A stretch of DNA of 64,000 nucleotides from Hoeflea prorocentri (lineage in GTDB: Bacteria; Pseudomonadota; Alphaproteobacteria; Rhizobiales; Rhizobiaceae), in NCBI RefSeq assembly GCF_027944115.1, contig NZ_JAPJZI010000001.1:2170001-2234000 (forward strand), written 5' to 3'. A program made the translations under genes and the position numbers. A model generated the notes under the pieces. It was not told where the DNA came from. It did not search any database and was given only the letters and a program-made list of their open reading frames with translations. Below are positions 46,450 through 55,179 of this stretch, piece after piece; position 1 is the first letter of the stretch; each line of letters starts with the position of its first letter.

Positions 46450-47192
46450 CCGAACAGCGCTTCAGTGACGAAGAACTCATGGCCTTTGCCGATGGCCAAC
46501 TGGACCCGGACAAACAAGCCGCGGTCGAGCGGGCCATCGACGCCGATGAGGAGGTCGCCGCACGCGTGGCGGCACTTATGGAAAGCGGCACAATGGCAAA
46601 AGACGGCCTGAAACCGCTGCTCGACGAACCGGTGCCGGCATCCCTCACGGCAGCGGTGGAATCAATGGTCAACCAACAAAGCAACGTAACGGCCTTTCCG
46701 GGCCGCGCCCGCGCAACGCCGCCAATGCGCCAGCGCTGGGCCCTGCCCCTTGCTGCCTCGATTGCCCTTGTTGCCGGTGCGATCGGCGGCTATTTCGTCG
46801 GCTCCCCCTCCCAGAACACCACGGGCGGCCTGAAGATGGCCGATCTGGCCCAACCGGGTATCGTCACCGCGCTTAACTCCGTCGCTTCCGGCGCTGAAAG
46901 TGCCCTTTCAGACGGAGAGCGGTTCCGCGCGATCGCCAGCTATCGCGGCGCGGACGGCGCGTTGTGCCGGGAATTCGAAGTTGACCACGCCGATGACACC
47001 ACGGTGGTCGGCGTGGCATGCAGACCGTCCGAAACCTGGACGCTGCAGTTCACCGTGGTGGCGGGCGAAAATGCATCCGGTTATGCCCCCGCATCCTCGC
47101 TCGAAGCGCTTGATGCCTATCTGACAGCCGTCGGCGCGGGACAGCCGCTGTCGGTGGAAGACGAGGCCAGGCTTCTGGAAGCAATCAGGTAA
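46446..47192 (+). CDS. Membrane anti-sigma factor (zinc-free type)
   Basis: A 248-aa single-pass protein. The N-terminal domain DEELMAFADGQLDPDKQAAV is the alphaproteobacterial anti-sigma pattern and lacks the HxxxCxxC zinc motif. One TM lies at about residues 98-117 (LPLAASIALVAGAIGGYFV). The periplasmic domain (about 120-248) has two cysteines (LCREFE and VACRPS) that could form a disulfide. It should hold the co-encoded ECF factor inactive until an envelope signal. Confidence 0.87.
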   Translation: MTEQRFSDEELMAFADGQLDPDKQAAVERAIDADEEVAARVAALMESGTMAKDGLKPLLDEPVPASLTAAVESMVNQQSNVTAFPGRARATPPMRQRWALPLAASIALVAGAIGGYFVGSPSQNTTGGLKMADLAQPGIVTALNSVASGAESALSDGERFRAIASYRGADGALCREFEVDHADDTTVVGVACRPSETWTLQFTVVAGENASGYAPASSLEALDAYLTAVGAGQPLSVEDEARLLEAIR

Positions 47193-47511
47193 AATCAGCG
47201 CGTTTCCGGCTTATGTGGAAACAGTTTGCCGGGGCATTTTGGCCTCCGACACGACTGCTTGAGTGCCGTGGTGTTAGCCCGCCACAGGCGCGAACCAACC
47301 CAGTTACAGACATATGCGTCAGGCTCATTCATCGCGGTACTTCAACATGATAGCCATTTAAGAGGCAACGGAATATCGGTTCATCGATGTCGCTGCGCCG
47401 CTTGCCCGAAGCCCGTATCGCGCTGCGCGGCACGCCTGGCCGAATGGACCGATTTTGAGCCATCGAATGCTTCCACCTGAGCCAGAAACGATTTGGTCGA
47501 TCGCACCGAGC
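47193..47511. other. Intergenic region after the anti-sigma gene
   Basis: About 320 bp between convergent transcripts. Short open frames here have no SD or recognisable homology. The terminator of the minus-strand ABC gene lies at its right edge. Nothing else is supported. Confidence 0.4.
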
Positions 47512-47548
47512 GAAAAAGCGCTCACGGGTGTTTCACGCCACCCGTGAG
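47512..47548 (-). terminator. Rho-independent terminator of the ABC-exporter operon
   Basis: A perfect 10-bp stem CTCACGGGTG / CACCCGTGAG with an 8-nt loop at 47521-47548. On the minus strand it is followed by CGCTTTTTCG. The stem overlaps the stop codon of the gene it ends (TGA at 47533-47535). Confidence 0.75.
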
Positions 47549-49122
47549 AGCCTTGGGGTCAGGTCGATCCTGTGGAAACGCTGGACGAGATCGAGGGGCG
47601 GATCCCCGGCAAGGACGACGGTTACATCGCGCTTTGCGAGTTCCAGAAGCAAGGACTCAAACACCTCCACATCGCCCGCAAGATCCGCATCGGCTATAAG
47701 GACGAGCTTGCTACGGCGCAAAACAGCCCTTGCCGCACGCACGCAATGCGCCGGAAGATCGAACAGCCGTCCATCCTCACGCACCTCCCGCGCCGCCTCG
47801 CACGCCGTTATTCCGAAGGCCGAGAGGACACGCTGGACTTCTTCGCCATCGACATCGGAAGGCGCACCGAGCGCGACATTCGATGCAACACTTCCCTTGA
47901 CCAGCGGGAAGCCCGGTGAAACCGATGCGATATTGCGAAGCCAGGTTCTCGGGCGTATCGAAGCGCTTTCGTTTCCGAACAGAAAGAGCCCGCCGCCGCC
48001 TTTGGGTTTCAGACGCGAAATCTTGAGCACAAGATCCAAAGCTTCAGCCTCCGAAAGACCCGTTAGGGCAAGGCGTTCACCAGGGAGCGCGGTGAATGAT
48101 ACTGGCCGATCCAGCGGCCCGACCGGCATCTTATCGAGGCGCAGACACGGCTCATCCGGTAAAGGTTCAAGGTTCTCTCCCTGGTCGAGCTCGATGGTCG
48201 GCAGGCCAAGCACCGTCTTCAAACGCTCCATCGCGACGCGGTGCGCCAGCCGATATTCCAGCCCGAGGGCCACGGAGCTCAGATGGGTGGCAAGAAGGCC
48301 TGTCGTCATTGCCAGAACGCCCAGTGAGACGGCATCCATTGAACGCCCGGGCAGCGAAAAGACCAGACCGCTGGCAAAGACAACGACGGAGGGGAAGATG
48401 AGATCGCCACTGGACCGCATCAGGCCGGAAAAAGTGGCACGGCCGACCAGCGCCTTGTTCAAACGAAGCGAACGTTTCTCAATTCCACGCACAACCGGAC
48501 CATGACGTCCAAAACCGAGCAGCGTCAGCCGCCCATTGAGGATTGAGCCGGCGCGCGCCGCTATGCGCCCCCGGCGGCGCCGGCTCTCCCGAATCCGCTT
48601 GTTCAGCGGACGCAGGCAAAAAATCACAGGAATGACCCACAGGCCGAACGCCAGGGCAAAAAGGACCGCCAATGCCGGCTCGAACTGTGTAAGCAACGCG
48701 ATGATCGTTGCCAGCATGGCGCCCGCGACGACCATGGCGACAAGGCCGCTGGCAAGCCAAAGCTTGATGGCGGAGAGATCATTGACAACCCGTGTCATGA
48801 CAAGGCCGGAACGCATCTGCCGCGCATCGGCCGGGATGCGCAGTATATGACTGATCAATGCCGTGCGCAGCTCTGTCACATAGCCGAGCGCAAAGGCTTC
48901 GGCATATCTGCGCTGCAGGATACGGCCAAGGATCAGCAGCGTCGTGCCACCAATCACGGCAGCCAACAGCGCCGGGCGCAGATCGGGTTGACCTGCGCCG
49001 GTCAGCAGGCGGCTGCCGGCAAAGGCGACCGTAAGAGCCGAAGCCGCCTGGACAACACCGATGGAAGCAAGACCGGCCAGCTGCAAAAGCCTGCGGCCGG
49101 TCCACAAGACGGGGATACTCAT
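47533..49122 (-). CDS. ABC-exporter-like membrane protein with degenerate ATPase domain
   Basis: A 529-aa protein laid out as a fused half-transporter (CydC/D-like). About six helices (residues 10-290) are followed by an ATPase-like domain (about 330-529). That domain has lost its motifs. Walker A is LTGLSEAEALD with no GxGKST. The Q-loop region is VSPGFPLVKGSVASNVALG. The LSGGQ region is replaced by FDLPAHCVRAARA, and Walker B reads LIADADLAGD. It cannot hydrolyse ATP by the normal route. The frame is intact with normal codon use, so it is not simply a decaying pseudogene. It follows the P-loop gene by 2 nt. Confidence 0.75.
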   Translation of the reverse strand: MSIPVLWTGRRLLQLAGLASIGVVQAASALTVAFAGSRLLTGAGQPDLRPALLAAVIGGTTLLILGRILQRRYAEAFALGYVTELRTALISHILRIPADARQMRSGLVMTRVVNDLSAIKLWLASGLVAMVVAGAMLATIIALLTQFEPALAVLFALAFGLWVIPVIFCLRPLNKRIRESRRRRGRIAARAGSILNGRLTLLGFGRHGPVVRGIEKRSLRLNKALVGRATFSGLMRSSGDLIFPSVVVFASGLVFSLPGRSMDAVSLGVLAMTTGLLATHLSSVALGLEYRLAHRVAMERLKTVLGLPTIELDQGENLEPLPDEPCLRLDKMPVGPLDRPVSFTALPGERLALTGLSEAEALDLVLKISRLKPKGGGGLFLFGNESASIRPRTWLRNIASVSPGFPLVKGSVASNVALGAPSDVDGEEVQRVLSAFGITACEAAREVREDGRLFDLPAHCVRAARAVLRRSKLVLIADADLAGDVEVFESLLLELAKRDVTVVLAGDPPLDLVQRFHRIDLTPRLSRVA

Positions 49123-49124
49123 GG

Positions 49125-50186
49125 CTACTGTCCCGCGACGGCAGCCAGATCCATGCCCGCAAGGCCCGCCCACTCCATCACCGCATCGCGATCGAGCAGT
49201 TCATTAAGACCCATGACCGGGAAACCGGATGCTGTTGCAGCTTCACGGGCGGCAAGCGGCGAACGGGTCAGCGCGCCCGATATGCCGAGTACCCTGTGTC
49301 CATAGCGGGCAAGGTCGGATGCACCGGACACCGCACCCATGGCATCGCCCGCCGCAAAGAATGTACCGGTCAGGATCGACTTCAGCTGCTCCATTTGAGC
49401 AAGAGCGGCAGTCTCGGATTGGTAAAGTCCGTCCGCAATCTCGACGACCGCAACCGAACAACCCCGGCGTGACAGGGTCCCGAGCAGGTTTTCAGCGCCC
49501 TCAAATAAACGGTCCGGGTGAATGTTGAACGTGCTGGCATGACCAACATCGGTGAAGTCCAGCACTTCGGATGCACCGTAATCGCGCATCAGCCAGGGAT
49601 CACCGCCTGCAGCCGTGCCTGTGATCTTGGCTGCTCCGACCCTGTACCCTGCGTCGGCAAAGCCCTTGACCAGCGTTGCGGCCGTTATCGTTTTGCCAGC
49701 GTTCATGGACGTGCCGAAGACAGCGAACACCGCCGGCGGCATCGCCCCCCTGGCGCTGTCGATCGCGAAGTCGGCCAGGTTGAGCGGCTCTGCCCGGGCG
49801 CAGCCGAGCAGACCGATCGGCTCTATGCTTGTCGGGCCGCTTCCCATCCTGTCGTGCCATGCGATGGCACGCGAGGCGACGCCACCGGCGGCTACGAGAT
49901 GGCAAGGCCGAAGGTCCTTTGGAACATAAGCCTCATACTGGTCCGGCGCATAACGGTCACCATAGACAACGATGATCTCATCGCCGGGAAGGAGCGCGGC
50001 GCGCCTGCCGCTCGGCAACTCGATCCGTTTGTGCGAACCCAGCCGGCTGACGCGGGCCAGGACGAGATCGCCGGCTCGCGGTCCGGGCCGGTCCTTTATT
50101 AAAGTCTTTATTTTTTCGGTGGGAACACGCCGGCAGGAAAACGCCCTCTTTGCCGCGTTGACCACGTGTCTTTCGAGAATCTGCAT
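49125..50186 (-). CDS. P-loop protein of the DUF1611 / dethiobiotin-synthetase-like type
   Basis: A 353-aa protein. The N-terminal 100 residues include GDLVLARVSRLGSHKRIELP and LLPGDEIIVVYGDRYAPDQ. A GPTSIEPIGLLG segment follows, then a P-loop FGTSMNAGKTITAATLVKGF (about residues 157-176). The Asn-Ala-Gly-Lys-Thr form resembles dethiobiotin-synthetase and CobQ-type ligases and DUF1611. It is co-transcribed with the ABC-like gene 2 nt downstream. I do not recognise a specific reaction; peptide or amide-ligase-like chemistry is possible. Confidence 0.65.
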   Translation of the reverse strand: MQILERHVVNAAKRAFSCRRVPTEKIKTLIKDRPGPRAGDLVLARVSRLGSHKRIELPSGRRAALLPGDEIIVVYGDRYAPDQYEAYVPKDLRPCHLVAAGGVASRAIAWHDRMGSGPTSIEPIGLLGCARAEPLNLADFAIDSARGAMPPAVFAVFGTSMNAGKTITAATLVKGFADAGYRVGAAKITGTAAGGDPWLMRDYGASEVLDFTDVGHASTFNIHPDRLFEGAENLLGTLSRRGCSVAVVEIADGLYQSETAALAQMEQLKSILTGTFFAAGDAMGAVSGASDLARYGHRVLGISGALTRSPLAAREAATASGFPVMGLNELLDRDAVMEWAGLAGMDLAAVAGQ

Positions 50187-50492
50187 CGGTCTCCCTTTCT
50201 ATTTTCGACCAGCCGCACAGCGGCAATGGAAGGGGAACGGCGCAGCGGCAAACTTATTCCAGCCTGATCATTGAGTTTTTTTCTTCGCCGCCGCATACCG
50301 CCGCAAACAGGCGGAAATGGTGGCTTGCGGGCCGCATGTCACGTTCGGTTACAGTTGGTGGCATTGCGTGTTTTTGAGGGACAGCGGCGCCAACACTGCG
50401 TGGTTGATCTATCGCAAGGCGACGTGCAGGAACGCGGCCTAGGCTTTCAAGCACCAACAGCTCTTGTCCTTGCGACTGCACGGAGGTGAAAC
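50187..50492. other. Divergent intergenic region between the P-loop gene and the flavodoxin gene
   Basis: About 306 bp holding two divergent promoters. I see no palindrome or repeat strong enough to name an operator, and no gene. Confidence 0.4.
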
Positions 50493-51023
50493 ATGCGCAT
50501 ACTGCTTGTCTACGGCACCACCGAGGGTCAAACCCGGAAAATTGCAGAATTCTGTTCAACCAGACTGACCGAGGCCGGTCACGAGGTGGAGATGAGGGAT
50601 AGCCGCAGGCGCATGGTCGATCTCGACATGCCCTCTTTTGATGCTGTGATACTGGCCGGATCCGTACACCAGAAGCAGCATCAGGAAACCCTGCAGAATT
50701 TCGCCGTGGCTCATCGCAAACAGCTCAAGGCGATTCCGACAATGCTTCTGTCGGTCAGCCTTTCGATCGCGTTTGAGAACGGTGAAGCAGAAGCAGCACG
50801 ATACGTTGATGGCTTTGTGGAAGATACAGGGCTGAAGCCTGATTTTGTCGAACTCGTCGCCGGAGCGCTGAAGTTCGATCAATACGACTACTTCATGAAC
50901 CAGATCGTCGAACACATCGTTCTGGAAAACCGGGAGCCGATAACGGAAGACCGGGAATTTACCGACTGGGATGCCTTGGGCAAGGCGGTCGACGCTTTCA
51001 CGGGCTCCGTTGCAGATCGATGA
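50493..51023 (+). CDS. Flavodoxin-domain protein (HemG-like)
   Basis: A 176-aa FMN-binding-fold protein. The N-terminal phosphate loop is YGTTEGQTRKIAEF, followed by VILAGSVHQKQH and ALKFDQYDYFMNQIV, the arrangement of HemG-type menaquinone-dependent protoporphyrinogen oxidases. GGAGG lies upstream. HemG activity would need confirmation, because many flavodoxin-fold proteins share these motifs and haem genes are absent nearby. Confidence 0.78.
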   Translation: MRILLVYGTTEGQTRKIAEFCSTRLTEAGHEVEMRDSRRRMVDLDMPSFDAVILAGSVHQKQHQETLQNFAVAHRKQLKAIPTMLLSVSLSIAFENGEAEAARYVDGFVEDTGLKPDFVELVAGALKFDQYDYFMNQIVEHIVLENREPITEDREFTDWDALGKAVDAFTGSVADR

Positions 51024-51264
51024 TCATCGACTGAACCTGACAGGAAGCCGACCTGCCGCACGCAATACGCCGCCGGGCGAGACCGAAGAAATGTTCGATG
51101 TTCTCCGGCTTCCTACGCCGACCACTTTTGGAAGCAGGCAATGAAGCCTGTGGCGCGGCATTTATCGCAAACAAATACTTAATAACATTCATAAAATACG
51201 GCTTCTGCATTTTCCGGAATCTTGAGTTGATTGAGTCACACTGCCTCCAAGTGGGGGTTGTGTT

Positions 51265-51951
51265 GTGTTTAGACTGTTCGCTTCGATATTGACCTGGATG
51301 TGCCTGACGATGGCTTTGTCGCTTCCCGCACATGCCGCATCCGCGCTGATGTTCAACATGACCATGGCATCTCCGAAAATGCTGATGGTGTCACCACAGT
51401 CGCCCTTGTCCGCCACTGCGGACGCCGAAGGTTTCTGCCTCGCGCTTGCGATCTATCATGAGGCCCGCGGCGAACCCGATCCTGGTCAATATGCAGTCAG
51501 CATCACGGTGCTGAACCGCGTTCGTTCAGGCGCTTATCCGGACAGCATCTGCGACGTTGTCTATCAGAATGCCGAGAGACTGAACCGCTGCCAGTTCTCC
51601 TTTGCCTGCGACAGGCTGAGCGACTTTCCTGGAAATCTTGAAGCATTTGCCAAGGCCCGCCGGATCGCGGAATTCACCAATGGTGTTCAGCCGCTTTTGG
51701 ACAACGAGGCTGTCCTGGGCTCGCCCTTCGCGACGGTTGGTGTCATGACACACTATCATCGATTTGATGTCCGGCCGGTTTGGTCCAGGAAGCTCAAGCG
51801 TCTTGGGCAGGTCGGCGACCATATCTTCTTCAAGAGTGATCGTGTGGTCAAACGTTACCGCAAGATCAAAAAGCCGGTCCCGGCAGAACTCGCAGCTTTT
51901 GGCGGACCCGGTCCTGTTTATCCGGCTGTTGCAGACAAACCGTCATCCTAG
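51265..51951 (+). CDS. SleB-type cell wall hydrolase
   Basis: A 228-aa exported protein. A signal peptide (residues 1-24, ending PAHAAS) is followed by the hydrolase_2 domain from about residue 55: CLALAIYHEARGEPDPGQYA, then VLNRVRSGAYPDSICDVVYQ and CQFSFACD. The conserved Glu in YHEARGE is the proposed catalytic acid. It starts at GTG 51265. Alphaproteobacterial members are thought to act on peptidoglycan during growth or division. Confidence 0.87.
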   Translation: MFRLFASILTWMCLTMALSLPAHAASALMFNMTMASPKMLMVSPQSPLSATADAEGFCLALAIYHEARGEPDPGQYAVSITVLNRVRSGAYPDSICDVVYQNAERLNRCQFSFACDRLSDFPGNLEAFAKARRIAEFTNGVQPLLDNEAVLGSPFATVGVMTHYHRFDVRPVWSRKLKRLGQVGDHIFFKSDRVVKRYRKIKKPVPAELAAFGGPGPVYPAVADKPSS

Positions 51952-52039
51952 TGTCCTCAAGCCGCCAGCGTCCGGCGTTGCTTGACACCCGATGATCGCG
52001 CTCGCTTAATGACTCCCGATACAAAATACGGGAGCACCC

Positions 52040-52438
52040 ATGCATATCGCGCGCCTCGACCATGTGAACATCATTACCGTCAACCTGACGGAAATGGTGG
52101 CTTGGTATGAAGATATCCTCGGCCTCGTCGCAGGAGAACGCCCTCCATTCAAGTTTCCGGGTGCCTGGATTTATATTGGCAATGATCCGGTCATTCACCT
52201 CGTGACCACCGAGGGCGACCGCCAATCAATCGAGCCGAATATTGAGCACTTTGCACTGTCTGCCAGCGGACTTGCCGCGTTCATCAAGCGGCTGGAGGAC
52301 AAAGGCGTCGGCTATCGCATGAACCTTGTTCCGGATTTCCCGATCGTGCAGGTCAACATCCACGACTATGACGGCAATCATATCCACGTCGACTTCCCGC
52401 TGGACGAACTCAGCGATGAGCTGAAGGCCAAATTGTAA
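52040..52438 (+). CDS. VOC-family protein
   Basis: A 132-aa glyoxalase-fold protein with LDHVNIITVNLTEMVAWYED at the start and NIHDYDGNHIHVDFP at the end. His and Glu ligand positions are plausible (DHVNI, IEHFA, HIHVDF). GGGAG lies 6 nt upstream. The substrate is unknown. Confidence 0.8.
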   Translation: MHIARLDHVNIITVNLTEMVAWYEDILGLVAGERPPFKFPGAWIYIGNDPVIHLVTTEGDRQSIEPNIEHFALSASGLAAFIKRLEDKGVGYRMNLVPDFPIVQVNIHDYDGNHIHVDFPLDELSDELKAKL

Positions 52439-52535
52439 GACTTCCCTCCCCCTGGGAAACACATAGACGAGCGGCGGGTTCTTCAATCTATCAACCGCTC
52501 GGTCGCCCAATCCCATGGCTCGCCGGCTCACAAAC

Positions 52536-53456
52536 TCAGCGGATCACGGTAATTTCCGGCAGTTTCTCATCCGCCGTCAGTCTGACAAGTTCGGCTATTT
52601 CCTTGAACATAGGTGCATGAACGGACCGCTTGCGCCAGGTCAGCCCGATCTGCCTGAAAAGGTTCGGTGCATTCAGGTTCAACACGGCGATCTCGCTGCG
52701 GCCGCTGATTTCGGAACGCACATAAAGGGCCGGCAGGAATGCCAGTCCTACCCCCATGCCAGCCATCAGGCGCAGCGTATCCAGGCTGGTTCCCTCATAA
52801 TCACGCAGCAGCGTCGCACCGAAATCCTCACAGAGCCGGCTGACCTGATCGTGCAGGTGGTGCCCCCGCTCCAACGCCAGGACGTTCTGGCCTGACAGAT
52901 CCGAGCGCAACACCGTGTCCTTTGAAGCCAGAGGATGGTCGGGCGCAGCAACGACCCTGAGCGGCTCGCGGAATAGGCGATCCATTTCCAGATCGGCCTG
53001 GACGATCGGCAATGGCGAGATAACCAGATCGAAACCGCCCGACTGCAACTGGCTCTGTAGCTCCGAGGGTTTGCCTTCGCTCACATAGAGCCTCAGACTG
53101 GGATATTTCGCGTGCAGATCCGGGATCATGTGGGGCAACAGATAAGGCCCGAGTGTCGGCGGCACACCGAGACGAATCGTGCCGTCAAAACCGTGGTGCG
53201 AGGAGGCAGCAAGATCGACAATATCCTGGACATCCGACAGAACGCGGCGTGCACGTTCGGCGATCTCCCTGCCAAGGGGCGTCAACATCACCCGAGAGGA
53301 TCCGCGCTCGACGAGCGGAGCATCCAGCTTCTTCTCCAGTTCCTGTATCTGCGCACTGAGTGTCGGCTGCGTGACATACATACGCTCGGCTGCCCGCCGG
53401 AAGTGCAGCTCTTCAGAAAGTGCGACGAGATATCTGAGCTGGCGAAGCGTAGTCAT
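52536..53456 (-). CDS. LysR-family regulator, OxyR-like, with a single cysteine
   Basis: A 306-aa regulator starting MTTLRQLRYLVALSEELHFR, with the HTH at about residues 15-40 (AAERMYVTQPTLSAQIQEL). The effector domain resembles OxyR (LALERGHHLHDQVSRLCEDF, then EGTSLDTLRLMAGMGVG). OxyR uses two cysteines about nine residues apart, and only one cysteine is present here (RLCEDF), so an intramolecular disulfide switch is impossible. I set the start at the ATG where homology begins. It is divergent from the SbtA/SbtB-like genes and probably controls them. Confidence 0.87.
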   Translation of the reverse strand: MTTLRQLRYLVALSEELHFRRAAERMYVTQPTLSAQIQELEKKLDAPLVERGSSRVMLTPLGREIAERARRVLSDVQDIVDLAASSHHGFDGTIRLGVPPTLGPYLLPHMIPDLHAKYPSLRLYVSEGKPSELQSQLQSGGFDLVISPLPIVQADLEMDRLFREPLRVVAAPDHPLASKDTVLRSDLSGQNVLALERGHHLHDQVSRLCEDFGATLLRDYEGTSLDTLRLMAGMGVGLAFLPALYVRSEISGRSEIAVLNLNAPNLFRQIGLTWRKRSVHAPMFKEIAELVRLTADEKLPEITVIR

Positions 53457-53567
53457 CGTGTCTGTTTGGTCCTGTGGATCGGAGTACCGGGCTGCAGCGG
53501 CGGATTGTGGCGTCTGCTGCGCATATATTTGAGTGCGGATCCGCACCGTCGCCAGCGCAAAACCCTA

Positions 53568-53586
53568 TGATAGAGAAAAACTATCA
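53568..53586. promoter_or_regulatory. Candidate LysR/OxyR-type site TGATAG-N7-CTATCA
   Basis: A perfect 6-bp inverted repeat around 7 A-rich bases, containing the ATAG-N7-CTAT half of the OxyR operator consensus. It lies in the divergent lysR-sbtA region. The second half-site of the full OxyR tetramer motif is not evident. Confidence 0.55.
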
Positions 53587-53772
53587 GGAATTACATAATT
53601 TACAATTTGGCTCTTAGGGCATTTGGGTCAATAACGCGCCGCCGATCATTCTCCCGGAGCCGAACCATGATCTCAAATACCTGTCCGCCCAGTCAGGGCA
53701 TAAATGACGCCGTCCCCGAACCCGTATGCGCACTGCCGTGCACAGTTCACGGCATGACCTGGGGGCTTTGAC
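53587..53772. other. Divergent lysR-sbtA intergenic region, right part
   Basis: The full gap is 53457-53772. Apart from the palindrome at 53568-53586 it has an AT-rich patch at about 53588-53615, suitable for a promoter. No gene was seen. Confidence 0.4.
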
Positions 53773-54720
53773 ATGGAAACGCTCTTCTCCCCCGTCATAC
53801 TGTTTTTCGTGCTGGGCGCGCTTGCAGCGTTTGCCCGGTCCGATCTCGCATTTCCCGAACCGATGTCGAAGGCGCTGTCGCTCTACCTGATGTGCGCCAT
53901 CGGATTGAAGGGCGGCATCCTCGTCGCAGGCAATGGATTCACCATCGACCTGCTGCTTGCCGCCACGGCAGGCCTGGTGCTCAGTTGTCTCATACCCGTC
54001 GGCGCCTTCGCGGTGCTTCGCTCGTTCGGCCGCCTTGATTCCACCAATGCCGCCGCAGTCGCGGCGCATTACGGCTCCGTCAGTGTCGTCACCTTCATAG
54101 CCGGCAACCAGATTCTGACCGACAGCGGCATGCCGCCAGCAGGCTACATGATTGCGGTGCTGGCGCTCATGGAGACACCTGCTATCATCGTCGGACTGTT
54201 TCTGGCCCGAGGTGGAAACGGCATGAAAATGCAGTCCGGACAGGAACTTATGCGCGAGACGCTGCTGAACGGGTCGGTGGTCCTTTTGACCGGCAGCTTC
54301 ATCATCGGCCTCGTCATCGGCAAGGAGGGTTTCGAACCCATCGCTCCGGTTTTCGAAACCGGCTTCAACGGTCTCCTGTGCCTGTTCCTTCTCGATATGG
54401 GACTGATTGCGGCGCGCAGAATCAGCCATGCGCGCAGCCTGACGGCCCGCCTTGTCCTGCTTGCCATCATATTCCCCATCGTCAACGGAACCATCGGCTG
54501 TATCGTCGGCGCCATGATCGGCCTCGACGTGGGCACAACCACCGCGCTCGCGATCCTTGCCGCCAGTGCCTCATACATCGCGGTGCCTGCGGCAATGCGG
54601 CTTGCCCTGCCAAAAGCGGATGCCGGCCTTTATCTTTCGCTGTCGCTCGCCGTGACGTTTCCGTTTAACATCACGATCGGCATTCCACTTTACACGCAGC
54701 TCGCAAAACTGATGGTCTGA
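53773..54720 (+). CDS. SbtA-family sodium-dependent bicarbonate transporter-like permease
   Basis: A 315-aa membrane protein with about ten helices. LFSPVILFFVLGALAAFARS and ALSLYLMCAIGLKGG open it, AAHYGSVSVVTFIAG is the conserved SbtA core, and SYIAVPAAMRLALPKA lies near the end. In cyanobacteria SbtA imports bicarbonate with sodium. The next gene, 2 nt downstream, encodes a PII-like protein, the usual SbtB partner. Whether bicarbonate is the substrate in this heterotroph-like genome is inference. Confidence 0.85.
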   Translation: METLFSPVILFFVLGALAAFARSDLAFPEPMSKALSLYLMCAIGLKGGILVAGNGFTIDLLLAATAGLVLSCLIPVGAFAVLRSFGRLDSTNAAAVAAHYGSVSVVTFIAGNQILTDSGMPPAGYMIAVLALMETPAIIVGLFLARGGNGMKMQSGQELMRETLLNGSVVLLTGSFIIGLVIGKEGFEPIAPVFETGFNGLLCLFLLDMGLIAARRISHARSLTARLVLLAIIFPIVNGTIGCIVGAMIGLDVGTTTALAILAASASYIAVPAAMRLALPKADAGLYLSLSLAVTFPFNITIGIPLYTQLAKLMV

Positions 54721-54722
54721 TT

Positions 54723-55046
54723 ATGGTAACGAAATCTCCCCGTAAAAAAATTGAGATCCTCGTCGATACCCCTCTCCTGCGGCGCTTGCGCGAAGTGGCC
54801 GAGGGTGTGGAGGCTGACGGATATACGGTCCAACGCACGCAAGGTGGGGAAGGCTCGCGCGGACGATGGTTTGATGATCAGGTCACCGGTGGCGCAGGAA
54901 GCAAGGTCGTCTTTACGACGATCCTTGACGATGCAACCACGGACCATCTGCTTCAGGCTTTGGAGCCGCTGATCGACGAATACGGCCTTCTGGTGACGGT
55001 GAGCGATGTGGATCTGGTCCGCGCCCAAAAAGATCAGGCCGGATAG
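54723..55046 (+). CDS. PII-like protein (SbtB type)
   Basis: A 107-aa PII-fold protein. The core strand is KIEILVDTPLLRRLREVAE, the T-loop region is QRTQGGEGSRGRWFDDQVT, and the B-loop region has AGSKVVFTTILDD. SbtB proteins bind adenine nucleotides and gate SbtA. The redox-active C-terminal cysteine motif of some SbtB is absent (no cysteines at all). It is coupled to the permease with a 2-nt gap. Confidence 0.8.
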   Translation: MVTKSPRKKIEILVDTPLLRRLREVAEGVEADGYTVQRTQGGEGSRGRWFDDQVTGGAGSKVVFTTILDDATTDHLLQALEPLIDEYGLLVTVSDVDLVRAQKDQAG

Positions 55047-55179
55047 TCGGCTATCGCTGCGGGATCAGCAATAGAGGCTTTCGATTGGTCCGCGCATCAG
55101 TTTCGATTGGAATTCCGCCGTCGCCGACATCACCTCATGGTTTCATTCGTAGATGCGAGGAAACCGGAGACCCGATGCC

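Noticed and set aside
47533-49122. Reading the degenerate ABC gene as a simple pseudogene
   Set aside because: No frameshift or premature stop, coupled to a partner gene and followed by a terminator; kept as a CDS with altered motifs.
53614-54429. 271-aa minus-strand open frame opposite sbtA
   Set aside because: Low-complexity, His/Gln/Asp-rich composition and no SD; it is the antisense shadow of the SbtA-like gene.
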